Positions 33,261-43,859 of a stretch of 64,000 nucleotides of DNA are shown piece after piece. Each line of letters starts with the position of its first letter. The first letter of the stretch is position 1. The position numbers were made by a program, and so were the translations under genes. Origin of the DNA: CAVPPA01 sp963841325. Its GTDB lineage: Bacteria; Patescibacteriota; Saccharimonadia; Saccharimonadales; UBA4665. The notes under the pieces are model-generated. The model was not told where the DNA came from and searched no databases. It saw only the letters and a program-made list of their open reading frames with translations. The stretch covers positions 1-64,000 of the forward strand of contig CAWJBZ010000007.1 of assembly GCA_963841325.1 (NCBI GenBank), read 5' to 3'.

Positions 33261-35348
33261 TTATTTATTAACTTTAGAGATAATAACTTGGGCTGCGTTG
33301 TTGGGTACATCGGCATAATGATCCAATTCCATGGTTGAACTTGCCCGACCCTGAGTCATACTACGTAAGTTTGTGGTGTAACCGAACATTTCTCCTAATG
33401 GTACAAAAGCGGTTATTTCTTTAATGCCTTGTTGTAAATCTACCATTGATTCAATTCGACCTCTTTTAGAATTTAAATCACCAATGACATCACCCATATA
33501 ATTCTCCGGCGTTACTACCACTAATTTCATGATTGGCTCTAATAATACCGGGTTAGCTTTTTTAACGCCGTCTTGTAGAGCAATTGATGCAGCGATTTTA
33601 AAAGCTAACTCGCTGGAGTCTACTTCATGATATGATCCGTCATACAATTCAGCCTTAATGTCAACCACTGGATATCCAGCTAGTACGCCATTACTCATTG
33701 CTTCTATAATGCCGGATCGGACTGCTGGAATATATTCGCCCGGCACTACACCACCTTTAATAGAATTTATAAATTCAAAACCTTTACCTGGTTCATTTTG
33801 CGATAAACGAAGCCAAACGTCACCGTATTGCCCGCGACCCCCTGATTGTCGGATGTATTTGCCCTGAACTTCTACGGCATCTTTACGGATAGTTTCTCGA
33901 TAGGCTACCTGTGGTTGTCCAACATTTGCCGACACACTAAATTCACGTTTCATCCTATCAACAATAATCTCTAGATGTAACTCACCCATTCCCGAAATTA
34001 TAGTTTGTCCGGTTTCATCATCAACTCGTATACGGAAAGTTGGGTCTTCTTCGGCTAAACGCTGTAAAGCAAGGCTCATTTTCTCCTGATCACTCTTTGT
34101 TTTCGGTTCAATGGCAATTGATACTGGTGGTTCTGGAAATTTAATACTTTCAAGTACTACCGGGTGGCTCGGTTCACAAAGGGTATGACCAGTAGATGTA
34201 CCTCTTAACCCAACTATAGCGGCAATATCACCTGCCCCAACTTCATTAATATCTTCACGTTTATCGGCTTGCATCCGAACAACGCGTCCGACTCGTTCTT
34301 TGTCACCTGTCGAACTGTTTAATATGTAACTGCCTGCTAACAATTTTCCGGAATAAACCCGGAAATAGGCCAATTTACCAACAAACGGATCAGTGGTAAT
34401 TTTAAAAGCTAGCGCTGCAAATGGTTCATTATCGGAAGGTTTACATTCTACTTCGTCACCTGTCTTAGGATGGGTTCCCCATGTCGAACCACGGTCTTCA
34501 GGGCTAGGGAGTAAGTCATTTACCATATCAAGTACTTTTTCGACTATCACACCCCGACCATCACCACCGGTCACGGCAAAGAAATTACCAGATAATACGG
34601 CCTTACGAATTGCCTGCTTGATATCATCTTCAGATAATCCTGCCTCACCGACTTCAAAATACTTTTCAAGCATTTTTTCATCTTCAGCAACGGCATTTTC
34701 AATCATTAGACTACGGTATTTTTTAACGTCTTCTAACATATTAGCCGGGATAGCCTCTTCGACTAACTCATGATTGGTATAGTCTTTATAGGTATAAGCT
34801 TTCATAGTAACTAAATCGACTACCCCTTTTATGCTTTGTTCAAATCCAATTGGCAAGTGTACCGGGAAGGCGTGTTTACTTAAGCGGTGGTGAATGCTAT
34901 CAAGTGATTTAAAAAAATCACCACCAGTTTGGTTAATTTTATTAATAAAACAAATTCGCGGCACACTATATCTAGTAGCTTGCCGCCAAACGGTTTCTGA
35001 TTGTGATTCAACACCCATTTTGCCATCAAATACTACAACCGCACCATCCAAAACTCTTAAACTACGTTCTACTTCAGCCGTAAAATCAATATGTCCTGGT
35101 GTATCAATAATATTTATTTGATGATCTTTCCAGTAACAAGTAACAGCTGCAGCTACAATAGTAATTCCACGTTCTCGCTCTTGAGCCATCCAGTCAGTGG
35201 TTGTTTCGCCTTCATGGACCGTGCCAATTTTATGCTTAAGACCGGTTCGATATAAAATTCCCTCAGTCGTGGTTGTTTTACCTGCATCAATATGAGCAAT
35301 AATGCCAATATTTCTAATATTCTGTAGTTGATATTTCTTTTCTGCCAT
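33261..35348 (-). CDS. fusA: Elongation factor G
   Basis: EF-G drives translocation. The 695-aa protein has all five domains: GTPase motifs AHIDAGKTTTTEG, DTPGHIDF and NKI-NQ, domain III-IV with QSGGRGQYGDVWL, and C-terminal segments with PLGEMFGYTTNLRSMTQGRASSTME-type sequence. It follows rpsG in the str operon order rpsL-rpsG-fusA-tuf. Confidence 0.99.
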   Translation of the reverse strand: MAEKKYQLQNIRNIGIIAHIDAGKTTTTEGILYRTGLKHKIGTVHEGETTTDWMAQERERGITIVAAAVTCYWKDHQINIIDTPGHIDFTAEVERSLRVLDGAVVVFDGKMGVESQSETVWRQATRYSVPRICFINKINQTGGDFFKSLDSIHHRLSKHAFPVHLPIGFEQSIKGVVDLVTMKAYTYKDYTNHELVEEAIPANMLEDVKKYRSLMIENAVAEDEKMLEKYFEVGEAGLSEDDIKQAIRKAVLSGNFFAVTGGDGRGVIVEKVLDMVNDLLPSPEDRGSTWGTHPKTGDEVECKPSDNEPFAALAFKITTDPFVGKLAYFRVYSGKLLAGSYILNSSTGDKERVGRVVRMQADKREDINEVGAGDIAAIVGLRGTSTGHTLCEPSHPVVLESIKFPEPPVSIAIEPKTKSDQEKMSLALQRLAEEDPTFRIRVDDETGQTIISGMGELHLEIIVDRMKREFSVSANVGQPQVAYRETIRKDAVEVQGKYIRQSGGRGQYGDVWLRLSQNEPGKGFEFINSIKGGVVPGEYIPAVRSGIIEAMSNGVLAGYPVVDIKAELYDGSYHEVDSSELAFKIAASIALQDGVKKANPVLLEPIMKLVVVTPENYMGDVIGDLNSKRGRIESMVDLQQGIKEITAFVPLGEMFGYTTNLRSMTQGRASSTMELDHYADVPNNAAQVIISKVNK

Positions 35349-35414
35349 TATTTTTTAACCTTAATTTCTTTCTCGTAGTTTGCCAAAAATTAGATACCGA
35401 TTAATCATGATTCG

Positions 35415-35894
35415 CTAATTTCTGGCAAAATGAGCAAATGCTCGATTGGCTTCAGCCATTCGGTGGGTATCTTCTTTTTTCTTGACTGCACTCCCCTGTC
35501 CGTTGTAAGCCTCAACTAATTCATTGGCTAGTCGTTCAGACGATTTCATGCCTTTTCGAGATCTAGTGGCTTCTACTAGCCACATAATAGTCAAATGGGT
35601 TTGACGCTGTCCTTTAACTTCAAAAGGAATCTGATAATTCGCTCCGCCGACACGACGGCTTCGAGTCTCTAGGTGTGGTTGAATATTTCTATAAGCTTGC
35701 TCAAATACTTCCAAGGGGTTTTTTATCTTTAGTCGTTCTGCGGCTATTTGCATGCCATTATAGACAATCTGTTCAGCTAATTGCTTTTTACCATTTAACA
35801 TAATCCGATTAATGAGACGTTGTACCTGAATTGAGTCGTATATCCGATCTGGTTTAATATCACGGGCAAGCACTTTTGTTTTTTTCCTAGGCAT
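35415..35894 (-). CDS. rpsG: 30S ribosomal protein S7
   Basis: S7 nucleates the 30S head and binds near the E site. The 159-aa protein has the basic start MPRKKTKVLARDIKPDRIY, LINRIMLNGKKQLAEQIVY and RSRRVGGANYQIPFEVKGQRQ. It abuts rpsL, with GAAGGAG about 9 nt before the start. Confidence 0.98.
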   Translation of the reverse strand: MPRKKTKVLARDIKPDRIYDSIQVQRLINRIMLNGKKQLAEQIVYNGMQIAAERLKIKNPLEVFEQAYRNIQPHLETRSRRVGGANYQIPFEVKGQRQTHLTIMWLVEATRSRKGMKSSERLANELVEAYNGQGSAVKKKEDTHRMAEANRAFAHFARN

Positions 35895-36308
35895 CTAGTG
35901 CTTCTCCTTCTTTGTACCGTATTTACTACGACCTTGTTTACGATTTTGAACACCCAAAAGATCGAGTTTACCGCGGACAATGTGATAACGAACTCCAGGC
36001 AAATCTTTAACCCGACCACCTCTTACCAAAACTACGGCATGTTCCTGTAGGTTGTGGCCTTCACCACCAATATAGGCCCAAACTTCATGTCCATTACTTA
36101 GTCGGACTCTGGCAACTTTACGCAGGGCTGAATTTGGTTTTTTAGGTGTCTTAGTTGTCACTTTTATACAAACACCTCTTTTTAAAGGTGCAGCTTTTTC
36201 ATAGCTTTGAGTTTTAAGATTATTTAAAACTCTTAATAAAGCTGGTGATTTACTTTTAATCGTAACTTTATGACGGGGTTTACGAATTAATTGATTAATG
36301 GTGGGCAT
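35895..36308 (-). CDS. rpsL: 30S ribosomal protein S12
   Basis: S12 sits at the decoding centre. The 137-aa protein starts MPTINQLIRKPRHKV and has TTKTPKKPNSALRKVARV and GGRVKDLPGVRYHIVRG, including the lysines at the classic streptomycin positions (unmutated). The end is a short basic tail. AAGGA lies 6 nt upstream of the ATG. A 115-nt gap separates it from rpoC, so it probably has a promoter of its own. Confidence 0.98.
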   Translation of the reverse strand: MPTINQLIRKPRHKVTIKSKSPALLRVLNNLKTQSYEKAAPLKRGVCIKVTTKTPKKPNSALRKVARVRLSNGHEVWAYIGGEGHNLQEHAVVLVRGGRVKDLPGVRYHIVRGKLDLLGVQNRKQGRSKYGTKKEKH

Positions 36309-36423
36309 ATTGTTTCCTTAAATGCTACTGGTAGCTATTGCTATGTATTATGTGGTAGATAAGAATATTTACACTTATTATTAAATTGAGTTCTACTTCC
36401 CACACAAATACTGCTGTACCTTA

Positions 36424-39400
36424 TCAGATTTCAACTCCATTATCAATGCTATCAGACGCCACAGCCAATTCAACATTATCTTCTTCAATGTCAACCGCCT
36501 TATAGCCAGTACCAACAGGTATTTTGCGGCCCAGGATAACATTCTCTTTCAAACCATATAAGTGATCAACCCGGCCGCTGGTTGAAGCGGCTATTAAGAC
36601 TCTGGTAGTATCTTGGAACGAAGCGGCACTCAGGAATGAATCGGTCGACAGACTGGCTTTAGTTATACCTAACAATAATTGATTGTAAACTGCCGGTTGC
36701 TTACCTGATGCAATTAATCGTTCGTTAGCATCTATAACCGAGTGCCTACTGACGATATCACCAATTACAAATTCAGAGTCTCCAGAATCTTCTATTTGAA
36801 CTCGACTAAACATTTGGTGCACAATTGTTTCCAAATGTTTATCGGCAATATTTTGGCCCTGACCGGCAAATATCTTTAAGATCTCGTTCATCACATAGCG
36901 CTGGGTCGATTCAACTCCTTGTAAACGCATTAGATCCTGTAAATTAATGGATCCGCTAGTCAGGCGTTGCCCGGCGATGACCGTATCACCATTTTTAATT
37001 TGTAATTGTTTATATCCAGGGATTTCATATCGAACTACACTTTGTTTTGTCGGCACTATAATAACTTGCTTATCGCTAACTTTTACTCGTCCGGCTAGTG
37101 GTGCAATTAACGGATCAGTGCCATCTCCTTGTGCGGCTAAAATGTCCCCAATAACTACGTCAGAATCACTTTTAATTTGAGGTATACGTCCTGTTAAATT
37201 AAAACTAACATTCGCTTTTTTATTAGCGGCAACTTGGATTACGTAATAGTCGCCTTCTTCCCAGGTAGTCGCTGTACCGGATATCTCCGTTAAATAAGCT
37301 TGTCCTTTTGGAGTTCTAGCTTCAAAAAGTTCTTCAATACGGGTTAAACCTTGTGCAGCATCATCAGCTACCAGAGCTCCAGCGCGGTGTTTACTATCCA
37401 GATTTAATTGGGTTCCCGGTTCGCCAATACTTTGAGCAGCAATCACTCCAATAGGATGGTGATCAGCTACCAATTCACCGGTGGCTGGATCCGTTCCATA
37501 AGATTCACGTGTTACTCCTCGAGCAGTCGGGCAACTGAGGACGCTCATTATTTTTACACTAGTGACTTTCTCGTCTACTTGGATGGCTGCAGCAATTTCT
37601 GGGGTAATAAGTTTACCACGCTTAACATGACGGGGTATATTTTCTGCAGCAAATCGACCACTTAAACGTGAGCCGAAAGTGACACCGATTTCTATAGCAT
37701 CATCTCGGAACATCTTAAATCCAGGGTCTAATAAGTCACTTTCTATCGTAAACACATCTTGGGCAACATCAACTAAACGACGCGTTAAATAACCGGCATC
37801 GGCCGTTTTTAGGGCAATGTCAATTACCGCTTTACGCGTACCACGCGTACCAGTAAAATATTCAAGTGGATCAAGACCAGATGTATATCCAGACTTCACC
37901 GGTAACTCAATCGGACGACCAGCTGCATCTTGAAGTATGCCAAGCATACCGACCGCAGATTGTAGCTGGGCGATGTCACCACGAGCACCTGAATTTATGG
38001 CAATAGCTGTTGAAGTGTTTTGTCCAGCTAGTTGTTCGGATAACATATCACGCACTTGTAGTTCAGTCTTAGTCCAATTTTCAATCGTCAATCGAGAACG
38101 CTCGTCATCAGTAATGAAGCCGCGTTCATATTGTTCAGCAATTGCTACCGCCTTTTTCTCAGTATTTCTAACGACCTCTCTCATGCCTTTAATCCGATTA
38201 AAGTCAGTCATGCCCATACTAATTCCTGAAGACGTTGCGTAGCGAAACCCCAAATCTTTCAAGGTATCGGCAATAATTGCCGTTTTTTCTTTTCCGTAAC
38301 GGTTATAGACATCAGCCATAACCGCCTGTAATCGTTTTTTAGTCATAGCTTGATCTTGAAATGGAAAATCTTCCGGAAAAATTTCATTAAATATAATCTG
38401 ACCAAGAGTTGTTAGGTGTATTTCACCGCGAAATGGTAATCGGACCATACTTTGTAAATGCAATAATCCCTTATCTAAAGCCATTAGCGCTTCATCTAAC
38501 CCAGAGAACTCCAGGTGTTTACTATTATCAGCCTCCGGTAATTGATAGGTCATGTAATAACAACCTAATACAATGTCTTGTGCAATATGCAATATTGGTG
38601 ACCCATCAGCTGGCTTCAGCAAGTTACGACTGGCAGCCATAATTTGTTTTGCTTCAGCTTGTGCTTTGTTACCCAAGGGTAAATGTACGGCCATTTGGTC
38701 ACCGTCAAAATCTGCATTAAACCCCTTACAAACCAGAGGATGTAATTGAATAGCCCGACCTTCAATTAATACTGGCTGGAAAGCCTGTATTCCTAAACGG
38801 TGTAAGGTTGGTGCACGGTTTAGTAACACATACTTACCGCGGATAACCTCATCTAGTGCGTCCCAAACAACTGTATCGTTAGCCTCGATCAGACGCGAGG
38901 CAGAACGAATATTGTGGGCTTGGTCACGAGCTATTAATTCACCTATAACAAACGGTTTAAACAGCTCTAAAGCCATCATTTTTGGTAAACCGCATTGGTT
39001 AATTTTCAATTCAGCACCGGATACAATCACTGAACGACCGGAATAATCTACCCGTTTACCCAATAAGTTTTGCCGAAACCGTCCCTGTTTACCTCTTAAC
39101 ATATCACTTAATGATTTCAAACGGCGGCGTTGGCCAGTAGCTGAAACAGCATGTCCGCTTCGGGCATTATTATTATCAATCAACGCATCTACTGCTTCCT
39201 GGAGCATCCTTTGTTCATTGCGTCTGATAACTTCCGGTGCATTAAGCTCAATTAATTTTTTTAATCGATTGTTACGATTAATGACCCTTCGATATAAATC
39301 GTTTAAGTCAGAGGTTGCAAAACGTCCTCCAGTTAATTGCACCATGGGTCGTAAATCTGGTGGTATTACCGGCAAAATAGAAACACACATACTTGATGGT

Positions 39401-40269
39401 TTGATACCGGCTCGATCCATATTTTCTAACAACCGCAATCGTTTCATGATCTTCTTTTTGCGTTGACCTTTTGCTTCCTCAGCTTCCTTATTCAAATCAG
39501 CAATCAACTGTTTAATATCGATTTCCTCAAGCAGATCCTTAAGGGCTTTGCCGCCCATACCAACACTAATCAGTTCTCGCAACTCATCAGGTAAATTACG
39601 ATATTCAGATTCTCCGATTAGAGCTAGTCTATCAAGAATTAAGGCTTGAGCTTTAAATTGCTCAAATCCATCAGTTAAGTCGGTTAATTCTTTATTCTGC
39701 ATTTCGGCTAGAGCTTTAATGTCGGCATTTTCTTTTTGAGCTTCGGTTTCATAACGATGCTTAATAGCTTCTTGTGCAGCATTAAATTCGGCTTCATGGT
39801 CGGAGATAATCTGAGTTAATTTATCACTATTAACTGACTTGATAATATAACTCGCAAAATAAGCAACTCGTTCCAGACTTTTAACTGTCATGCCCAGTAA
39901 TAAGCCGATTGCTGAGGGTGTACCACGTAAAAACCAGATGTGCGCTACCGGTACAGCTAGAGTAATATGACCCATTCGTTCACGACGGACGATTGAGCGA
40001 GTAACTAGTTCGCCATTTTTATCTACCGCAGCTTCTCTTGATCGCACTCCTTTGTATTTAGCATCATGAGGATTAATATCTTTTACCGGACCAAATATTC
40101 TTTCGCAGAACAATCCATCACGTTCCGGCTTTTGTGTACGATAGTTAATCGTTTCCGGTTTAGTTACTTCTCCATAACTCCAATCCAAAATATCTTCTGG
40201 GCTGGCAACTGCCAAGCGAACGGCATCAAATTCGGCAATATCGGTACCTGAAGAGTCATACCTGCGCAT
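36424..40269 (-). CDS. rpoC: DNA-directed RNA polymerase subunit beta-prime, without canonical zinc sites
   Basis: The 1281-aa subunit keeps the catalytic NADFDGDQM loop (three Mg-binding Asp), the bridge-helix and trigger-loop regions, and GVIAAQSIGEPGTQL. The N-terminal zinc ribbon is present in outline (residues ~65-90), but the four Cys are Pro67, Asp69, Val82 and Asn85. At the second site, SCPTARGVTRESYG keeps one Cys where CxxxxGVCxxC is usual, and the more N-terminal ligand is also absent. Its ATG shares the A of the rpoB stop (TAATG). Confidence 0.99.
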   Translation of the reverse strand: MRRYDSSGTDIAEFDAVRLAVASPEDILDWSYGEVTKPETINYRTQKPERDGLFCERIFGPVKDINPHDAKYKGVRSREAAVDKNGELVTRSIVRRERMGHITLAVPVAHIWFLRGTPSAIGLLLGMTVKSLERVAYFASYIIKSVNSDKLTQIISDHEAEFNAAQEAIKHRYETEAQKENADIKALAEMQNKELTDLTDGFEQFKAQALILDRLALIGESEYRNLPDELRELISVGMGGKALKDLLEEIDIKQLIADLNKEAEEAKGQRKKKIMKRLRLLENMDRAGIKPSSMCVSILPVIPPDLRPMVQLTGGRFATSDLNDLYRRVINRNNRLKKLIELNAPEVIRRNEQRMLQEAVDALIDNNNARSGHAVSATGQRRRLKSLSDMLRGKQGRFRQNLLGKRVDYSGRSVIVSGAELKINQCGLPKMMALELFKPFVIGELIARDQAHNIRSASRLIEANDTVVWDALDEVIRGKYVLLNRAPTLHRLGIQAFQPVLIEGRAIQLHPLVCKGFNADFDGDQMAVHLPLGNKAQAEAKQIMAASRNLLKPADGSPILHIAQDIVLGCYYMTYQLPEADNSKHLEFSGLDEALMALDKGLLHLQSMVRLPFRGEIHLTTLGQIIFNEIFPEDFPFQDQAMTKKRLQAVMADVYNRYGKEKTAIIADTLKDLGFRYATSSGISMGMTDFNRIKGMREVVRNTEKKAVAIAEQYERGFITDDERSRLTIENWTKTELQVRDMLSEQLAGQNTSTAIAINSGARGDIAQLQSAVGMLGILQDAAGRPIELPVKSGYTSGLDPLEYFTGTRGTRKAVIDIALKTADAGYLTRRLVDVAQDVFTIESDLLDPGFKMFRDDAIEIGVTFGSRLSGRFAAENIPRHVKRGKLITPEIAAAIQVDEKVTSVKIMSVLSCPTARGVTRESYGTDPATGELVADHHPIGVIAAQSIGEPGTQLNLDSKHRAGALVADDAAQGLTRIEELFEARTPKGQAYLTEISGTATTWEEGDYYVIQVAANKKANVSFNLTGRIPQIKSDSDVVIGDILAAQGDGTDPLIAPLAGRVKVSDKQVIIVPTKQSVVRYEIPGYKQLQIKNGDTVIAGQRLTSGSINLQDLMRLQGVESTQRYVMNEILKIFAGQGQNIADKHLETIVHQMFSRVQIEDSGDSEFVIGDIVSRHSVIDANERLIASGKQPAVYNQLLLGITKASLSTDSFLSAASFQDTTRVLIAASTSGRVDHLYGLKENVILGRKIPVGTGYKAVDIEEDNVELAVASDSIDNGVEI

Positions 40270-43200
40270 TAGTTAATCTCCTTATTATCTAGTCCGGTAG
40301 ATTGCTGATCAGTAGTCTGACTACCAGCCTCAACGGAAACGGCATCACCATTGATAACATCACTAACGTCTACCACATTAAAATCGTCAACAGCTTCTTC
40401 TTCAGTCACATCAATATCAGATATTTCTTCATGAGGGACTTCTATAGGGGCTTGATCTTCAGAGGCTTTATGAATATGACTAGACAAGATGGCCTCAGCG
40501 TCAACTGCGCGGTTGGATAAAATCAAGTCAACTTTTAGTCCAAGCCCTTGAAGCTCTTTGACTAATACGTTAAAACTTTCTGGGACTTTTGGTCCATATA
40601 TGTCGGTCTTTTTGATAATCGATTCATAAGCTTTGGATCGCCCGTAAACATCATCAGATTTAATAGTTAACATCTCTTGCAAAGTGTTAGCTGCGCCATA
40701 GGCTTCCAGTGCCCACACTTCCATTTCTCCAAATCGTTGACCGCCATTTTGCGCTTTACCACCTAAAGGTTGCTGTGTAACCATGGTATATGGACCGGTT
40801 GAACGAGCATGAATTTTATCAATCACCATGTGATTGAGTTTGGTCACGTACATTACTCCTACCGTAGTTCGTTGATCAAAAGGTTCTCCGTTTCGACCAT
40901 CATAAAGTTGCTGCTTACCGTCTTCAGCCAAACCGGCTTCTTTAAGAAGTTCTTTTATTTTTTCAACCGGAACACCATCAAATGACGGGCTAGCCACTTT
41001 GAGCCCTAAAGCATAAGCTGCCATGCCCAAATGGGCCTCAAACAATTGCCCTAGGTTCATGCGCGATGGCACGCCTAAGGGATTTAAAATAATATCAATT
41101 GGCGTACCATTTTCAGTAAATGGCATATCTTCAATTGGTAAAATTCGGGCGATTACACCCTTATTACCATGTCGTCCACCAAGTTTATCTCCGACACTAA
41201 TTTTTCGCATTTGGGCCACAAAGACCTGTATCTGCTTGATTACTCCCGATTTAAGTTCGTGACCATTCTCGCGGCTAAAAACCTTAACTCCAACTACTTT
41301 GCCGTGTTTACCATTACTCATTCGTTGTGAAGTATCACGGACTTCCTTGGCTTTCTCGCCGAATATAGCTCGCAATAGACGTTCTTCCGAACTTAACTCT
41401 TGTTCACCTTTAGGAGTAATTTTACCGACCAAAATATCTCCTGGATGAACCTCAGCCCCAATACGAACAATACCGTCTTCAGCAAGATGCCTTAATGCCT
41501 CTTCCGAGACATTAGGAATATCTCTGGTAACTATTTCTGGGCCTAGTTTAGTTTCACGAACTTCTATCATAAAATCGACGATATGAATAGAGGTTAGGTT
41601 GTCGTTTTCAACTAATCGTCTAGATATTACAATTGCATCTTCAAAGTTATAGCCTGCCCAGGGCATGAAAGCGACTAATAAATCTTTACCTAGAGCCAAT
41701 TCGCCATTAGCAATTGACATACCTTCTATCAGTACATCATCTTTTTTCACTTTATCGCCACTATTAACGACGACTTTTTGATTAATACAGGATCCTTCGT
41801 TAGAACGCATAAAGTGTTGGGGTGTGTAAGTCACAGTACGATCGTTATAACGAACAATAACTTCATCAGCCGTGGTCTTAACAATTTCACCGTTGTCTTC
41901 AGCAAGTATTAATTGACCGGTATTGTGAGCAGCCTGAGCTTCAATACCAGTACCCACAACTGGAGCTTCTGGATTAATTAACGGAACGGCTTGGCGCTGC
42001 TGGTTGGCGCCCATCAAAGAACGATAAACGAAATTCTTTTCAATAAACGGGATCAGTCCGGCCGATGTCCCAATAATCTGATTGCGAGCTGCATCAATAT
42101 GGGTAACCTTATTGGCATCAACTTCAGTTGTCTTCAAGTTCATTCGGGCACTAACTCTATCAGCTTCAAAATAACCTTCGTCGTTAACATTATTACCACC
42201 ACCAGCTATGACTGCCGATTCTTCGTCAAATGCATCAAGATAGACAATTTTATTAGTAACTTTGGCTTTTACCGGCCAAGTCGTCCGAGATTTAATTTTA
42301 GCTAACCTTACAGCATCGGCTTTAGTTATTTTTGAACCTGCTTTTACTATTAATTTACCTTTTTCATCTTCCAGATTAACCATAGCAATATGCCCAGCTG
42401 CATCTTTGGCGATGACAGCGTTAATAACTTTTCGGTAAGGTGTTTCTATAAATCCGTATTCATTTACTCGAGCATAATTTGCTAGATTAAGCACTAATCC
42501 AATATTGGCACCTTCGGGTGTTTCAACTGCGCAAATCCGGCCGTAATGAGTAGCGTGAGCATCTCTTACATCAAAACCAGCTCGTTCTCGACTCAGCCCG
42601 CCAGGTCCCATTGAACTTAACCGTCTTTTATGAGCTAGTTCACTTAAGGGATTAACTTGATCCATAAATTGTGATAGCTGACTACTGGCAAAAAATTCAC
42701 GAACGGCCGCAACAATTGGTCGTGCATTGATTAATTGACCTGGTTGAACAGTTTCAATATCACACATCGACATCCGGTCTTGAGTGTTACGGACCATTCT
42801 GAGTAATCCGATGCGGAACTGCCTTTGTACTAATTCATCAACCATTTTTACTCGTCGATTAGCTAGGCTATCAATATCGTCCGCTGGTTCTTGGGTATTA
42901 TTCAGTCGGATTATTTCAGCAGTTATTGCTTCAAGGTCACCGATCCGCATTACACGGTTTTCAATGGTATTTGGTACGTTTAGATCCAACCGTTTATTTA
43001 ACTTGTAACGTCCTACTCGAGAAAAATCAAAGCGTTTGAAGTTATAAAACATATTTTCGATCAAGCTTCTAGCATTATCGACTGTTGCCAGATCTCCAGG
43101 TCGAAGACGACGATAAACTTCAATCAATGCATTATTTTGACCATGGGCCGTATCTTTATCTAATGTGGCATCTAAATAACTAATTTTACCGGTATCTACA

Positions 43201-43859
43201 TGACTAAAAACTTCATGCATTCGAACGTCTGTCATTCCCAAAGCTCTAAGAAGAGTGGTGACTGGTATTTTACGTTTCCGATCAATCTTTACGTAAATTG
43301 CTCCGTTGGCAGCAGTTTCAAATTCTAACCATGCCCCCCGACCAGGAATTATTTTGGCACCATATAGCGCCCCCATGGTATGTTGTTCAGCCGTAAAAAA
43401 GACTCCGGCTGAACGTACCAGTTGACTAACTACAACTCGTTCAGCACCATTAATAACAAAGGTTCCCCGGGTTGTCATCCAGGGATAATCACCAAGGTAT
43501 ATTTCTTGTTCTTTTACTTCGCCAGTAACTTTATTAACCAGCTCCAGTTGGGCCAGTAATGGGGCTTCATAGGATACGTTATTTTCTCTAGCCACAGCTT
43601 CAGTTAATTTTGGATTACCAAAGTGATAACTTTTAAAGTTAAGGGTTAATTTTGTACCAGTATAATCATCGATCGGACTAACTTCAGCTAACAGTTCACC
43701 TAAGCCTTCTTCTACAAACCACCGAAAAGCTTTAGTCTGGTGATCTACTAGATTTGGTAGCTCTAAAGCATCGCGTCGACCCGTAAAGTAAACACGCTCA
43801 TTTTTTTTAGTCCGATTTGAAGTTTTTTTGACTTCTAAAGCAATAGTGCTTTTGGCCAT
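40269..43859 (-). CDS. rpoB: DNA-directed RNA polymerase subunit beta
   Basis: The 1196-aa subunit has the rifampicin-region segment SSQLSQFMDQVNPLSELAHKRRLSSMGPGG, then ETPEGANIGLV, and the late conserved GKHGKVVGVKVFSRENG and RFGEMEVWALEAYGA motifs. The last ~65 residues are an acidic Asp/Glu-rich tail beyond the normal C-terminus. It follows clpP after a 260-nt regulatory gap and overlaps rpoC by one base. rplJ and rplL, often upstream of rpoB, are not here. Confidence 0.99.
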   Translation of the reverse strand: MAKSTIALEVKKTSNRTKKNERVYFTGRRDALELPNLVDHQTKAFRWFVEEGLGELLAEVSPIDDYTGTKLTLNFKSYHFGNPKLTEAVARENNVSYEAPLLAQLELVNKVTGEVKEQEIYLGDYPWMTTRGTFVINGAERVVVSQLVRSAGVFFTAEQHTMGALYGAKIIPGRGAWLEFETAANGAIYVKIDRKRKIPVTTLLRALGMTDVRMHEVFSHVDTGKISYLDATLDKDTAHGQNNALIEVYRRLRPGDLATVDNARSLIENMFYNFKRFDFSRVGRYKLNKRLDLNVPNTIENRVMRIGDLEAITAEIIRLNNTQEPADDIDSLANRRVKMVDELVQRQFRIGLLRMVRNTQDRMSMCDIETVQPGQLINARPIVAAVREFFASSQLSQFMDQVNPLSELAHKRRLSSMGPGGLSRERAGFDVRDAHATHYGRICAVETPEGANIGLVLNLANYARVNEYGFIETPYRKVINAVIAKDAAGHIAMVNLEDEKGKLIVKAGSKITKADAVRLAKIKSRTTWPVKAKVTNKIVYLDAFDEESAVIAGGGNNVNDEGYFEADRVSARMNLKTTEVDANKVTHIDAARNQIIGTSAGLIPFIEKNFVYRSLMGANQQRQAVPLINPEAPVVGTGIEAQAAHNTGQLILAEDNGEIVKTTADEVIVRYNDRTVTYTPQHFMRSNEGSCINQKVVVNSGDKVKKDDVLIEGMSIANGELALGKDLLVAFMPWAGYNFEDAIVISRRLVENDNLTSIHIVDFMIEVRETKLGPEIVTRDIPNVSEEALRHLAEDGIVRIGAEVHPGDILVGKITPKGEQELSSEERLLRAIFGEKAKEVRDTSQRMSNGKHGKVVGVKVFSRENGHELKSGVIKQIQVFVAQMRKISVGDKLGGRHGNKGVIARILPIEDMPFTENGTPIDIILNPLGVPSRMNLGQLFEAHLGMAAYALGLKVASPSFDGVPVEKIKELLKEAGLAEDGKQQLYDGRNGEPFDQRTTVGVMYVTKLNHMVIDKIHARSTGPYTMVTQQPLGGKAQNGGQRFGEMEVWALEAYGAANTLQEMLTIKSDDVYGRSKAYESIIKKTDIYGPKVPESFNVLVKELQGLGLKVDLILSNRAVDAEAILSSHIHKASEDQAPIEVPHEEISDIDVTEEEAVDDFNVVDVSDVINGDAVSVEAGSQTTDQQSTGLDNKEIN

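Noticed and set aside
34393..34773. 126-aa plus-strand ORF opposite fusA
   Set aside because: Shadow of the EF-G reading frame; Ser-rich composition reflects antisense codons.
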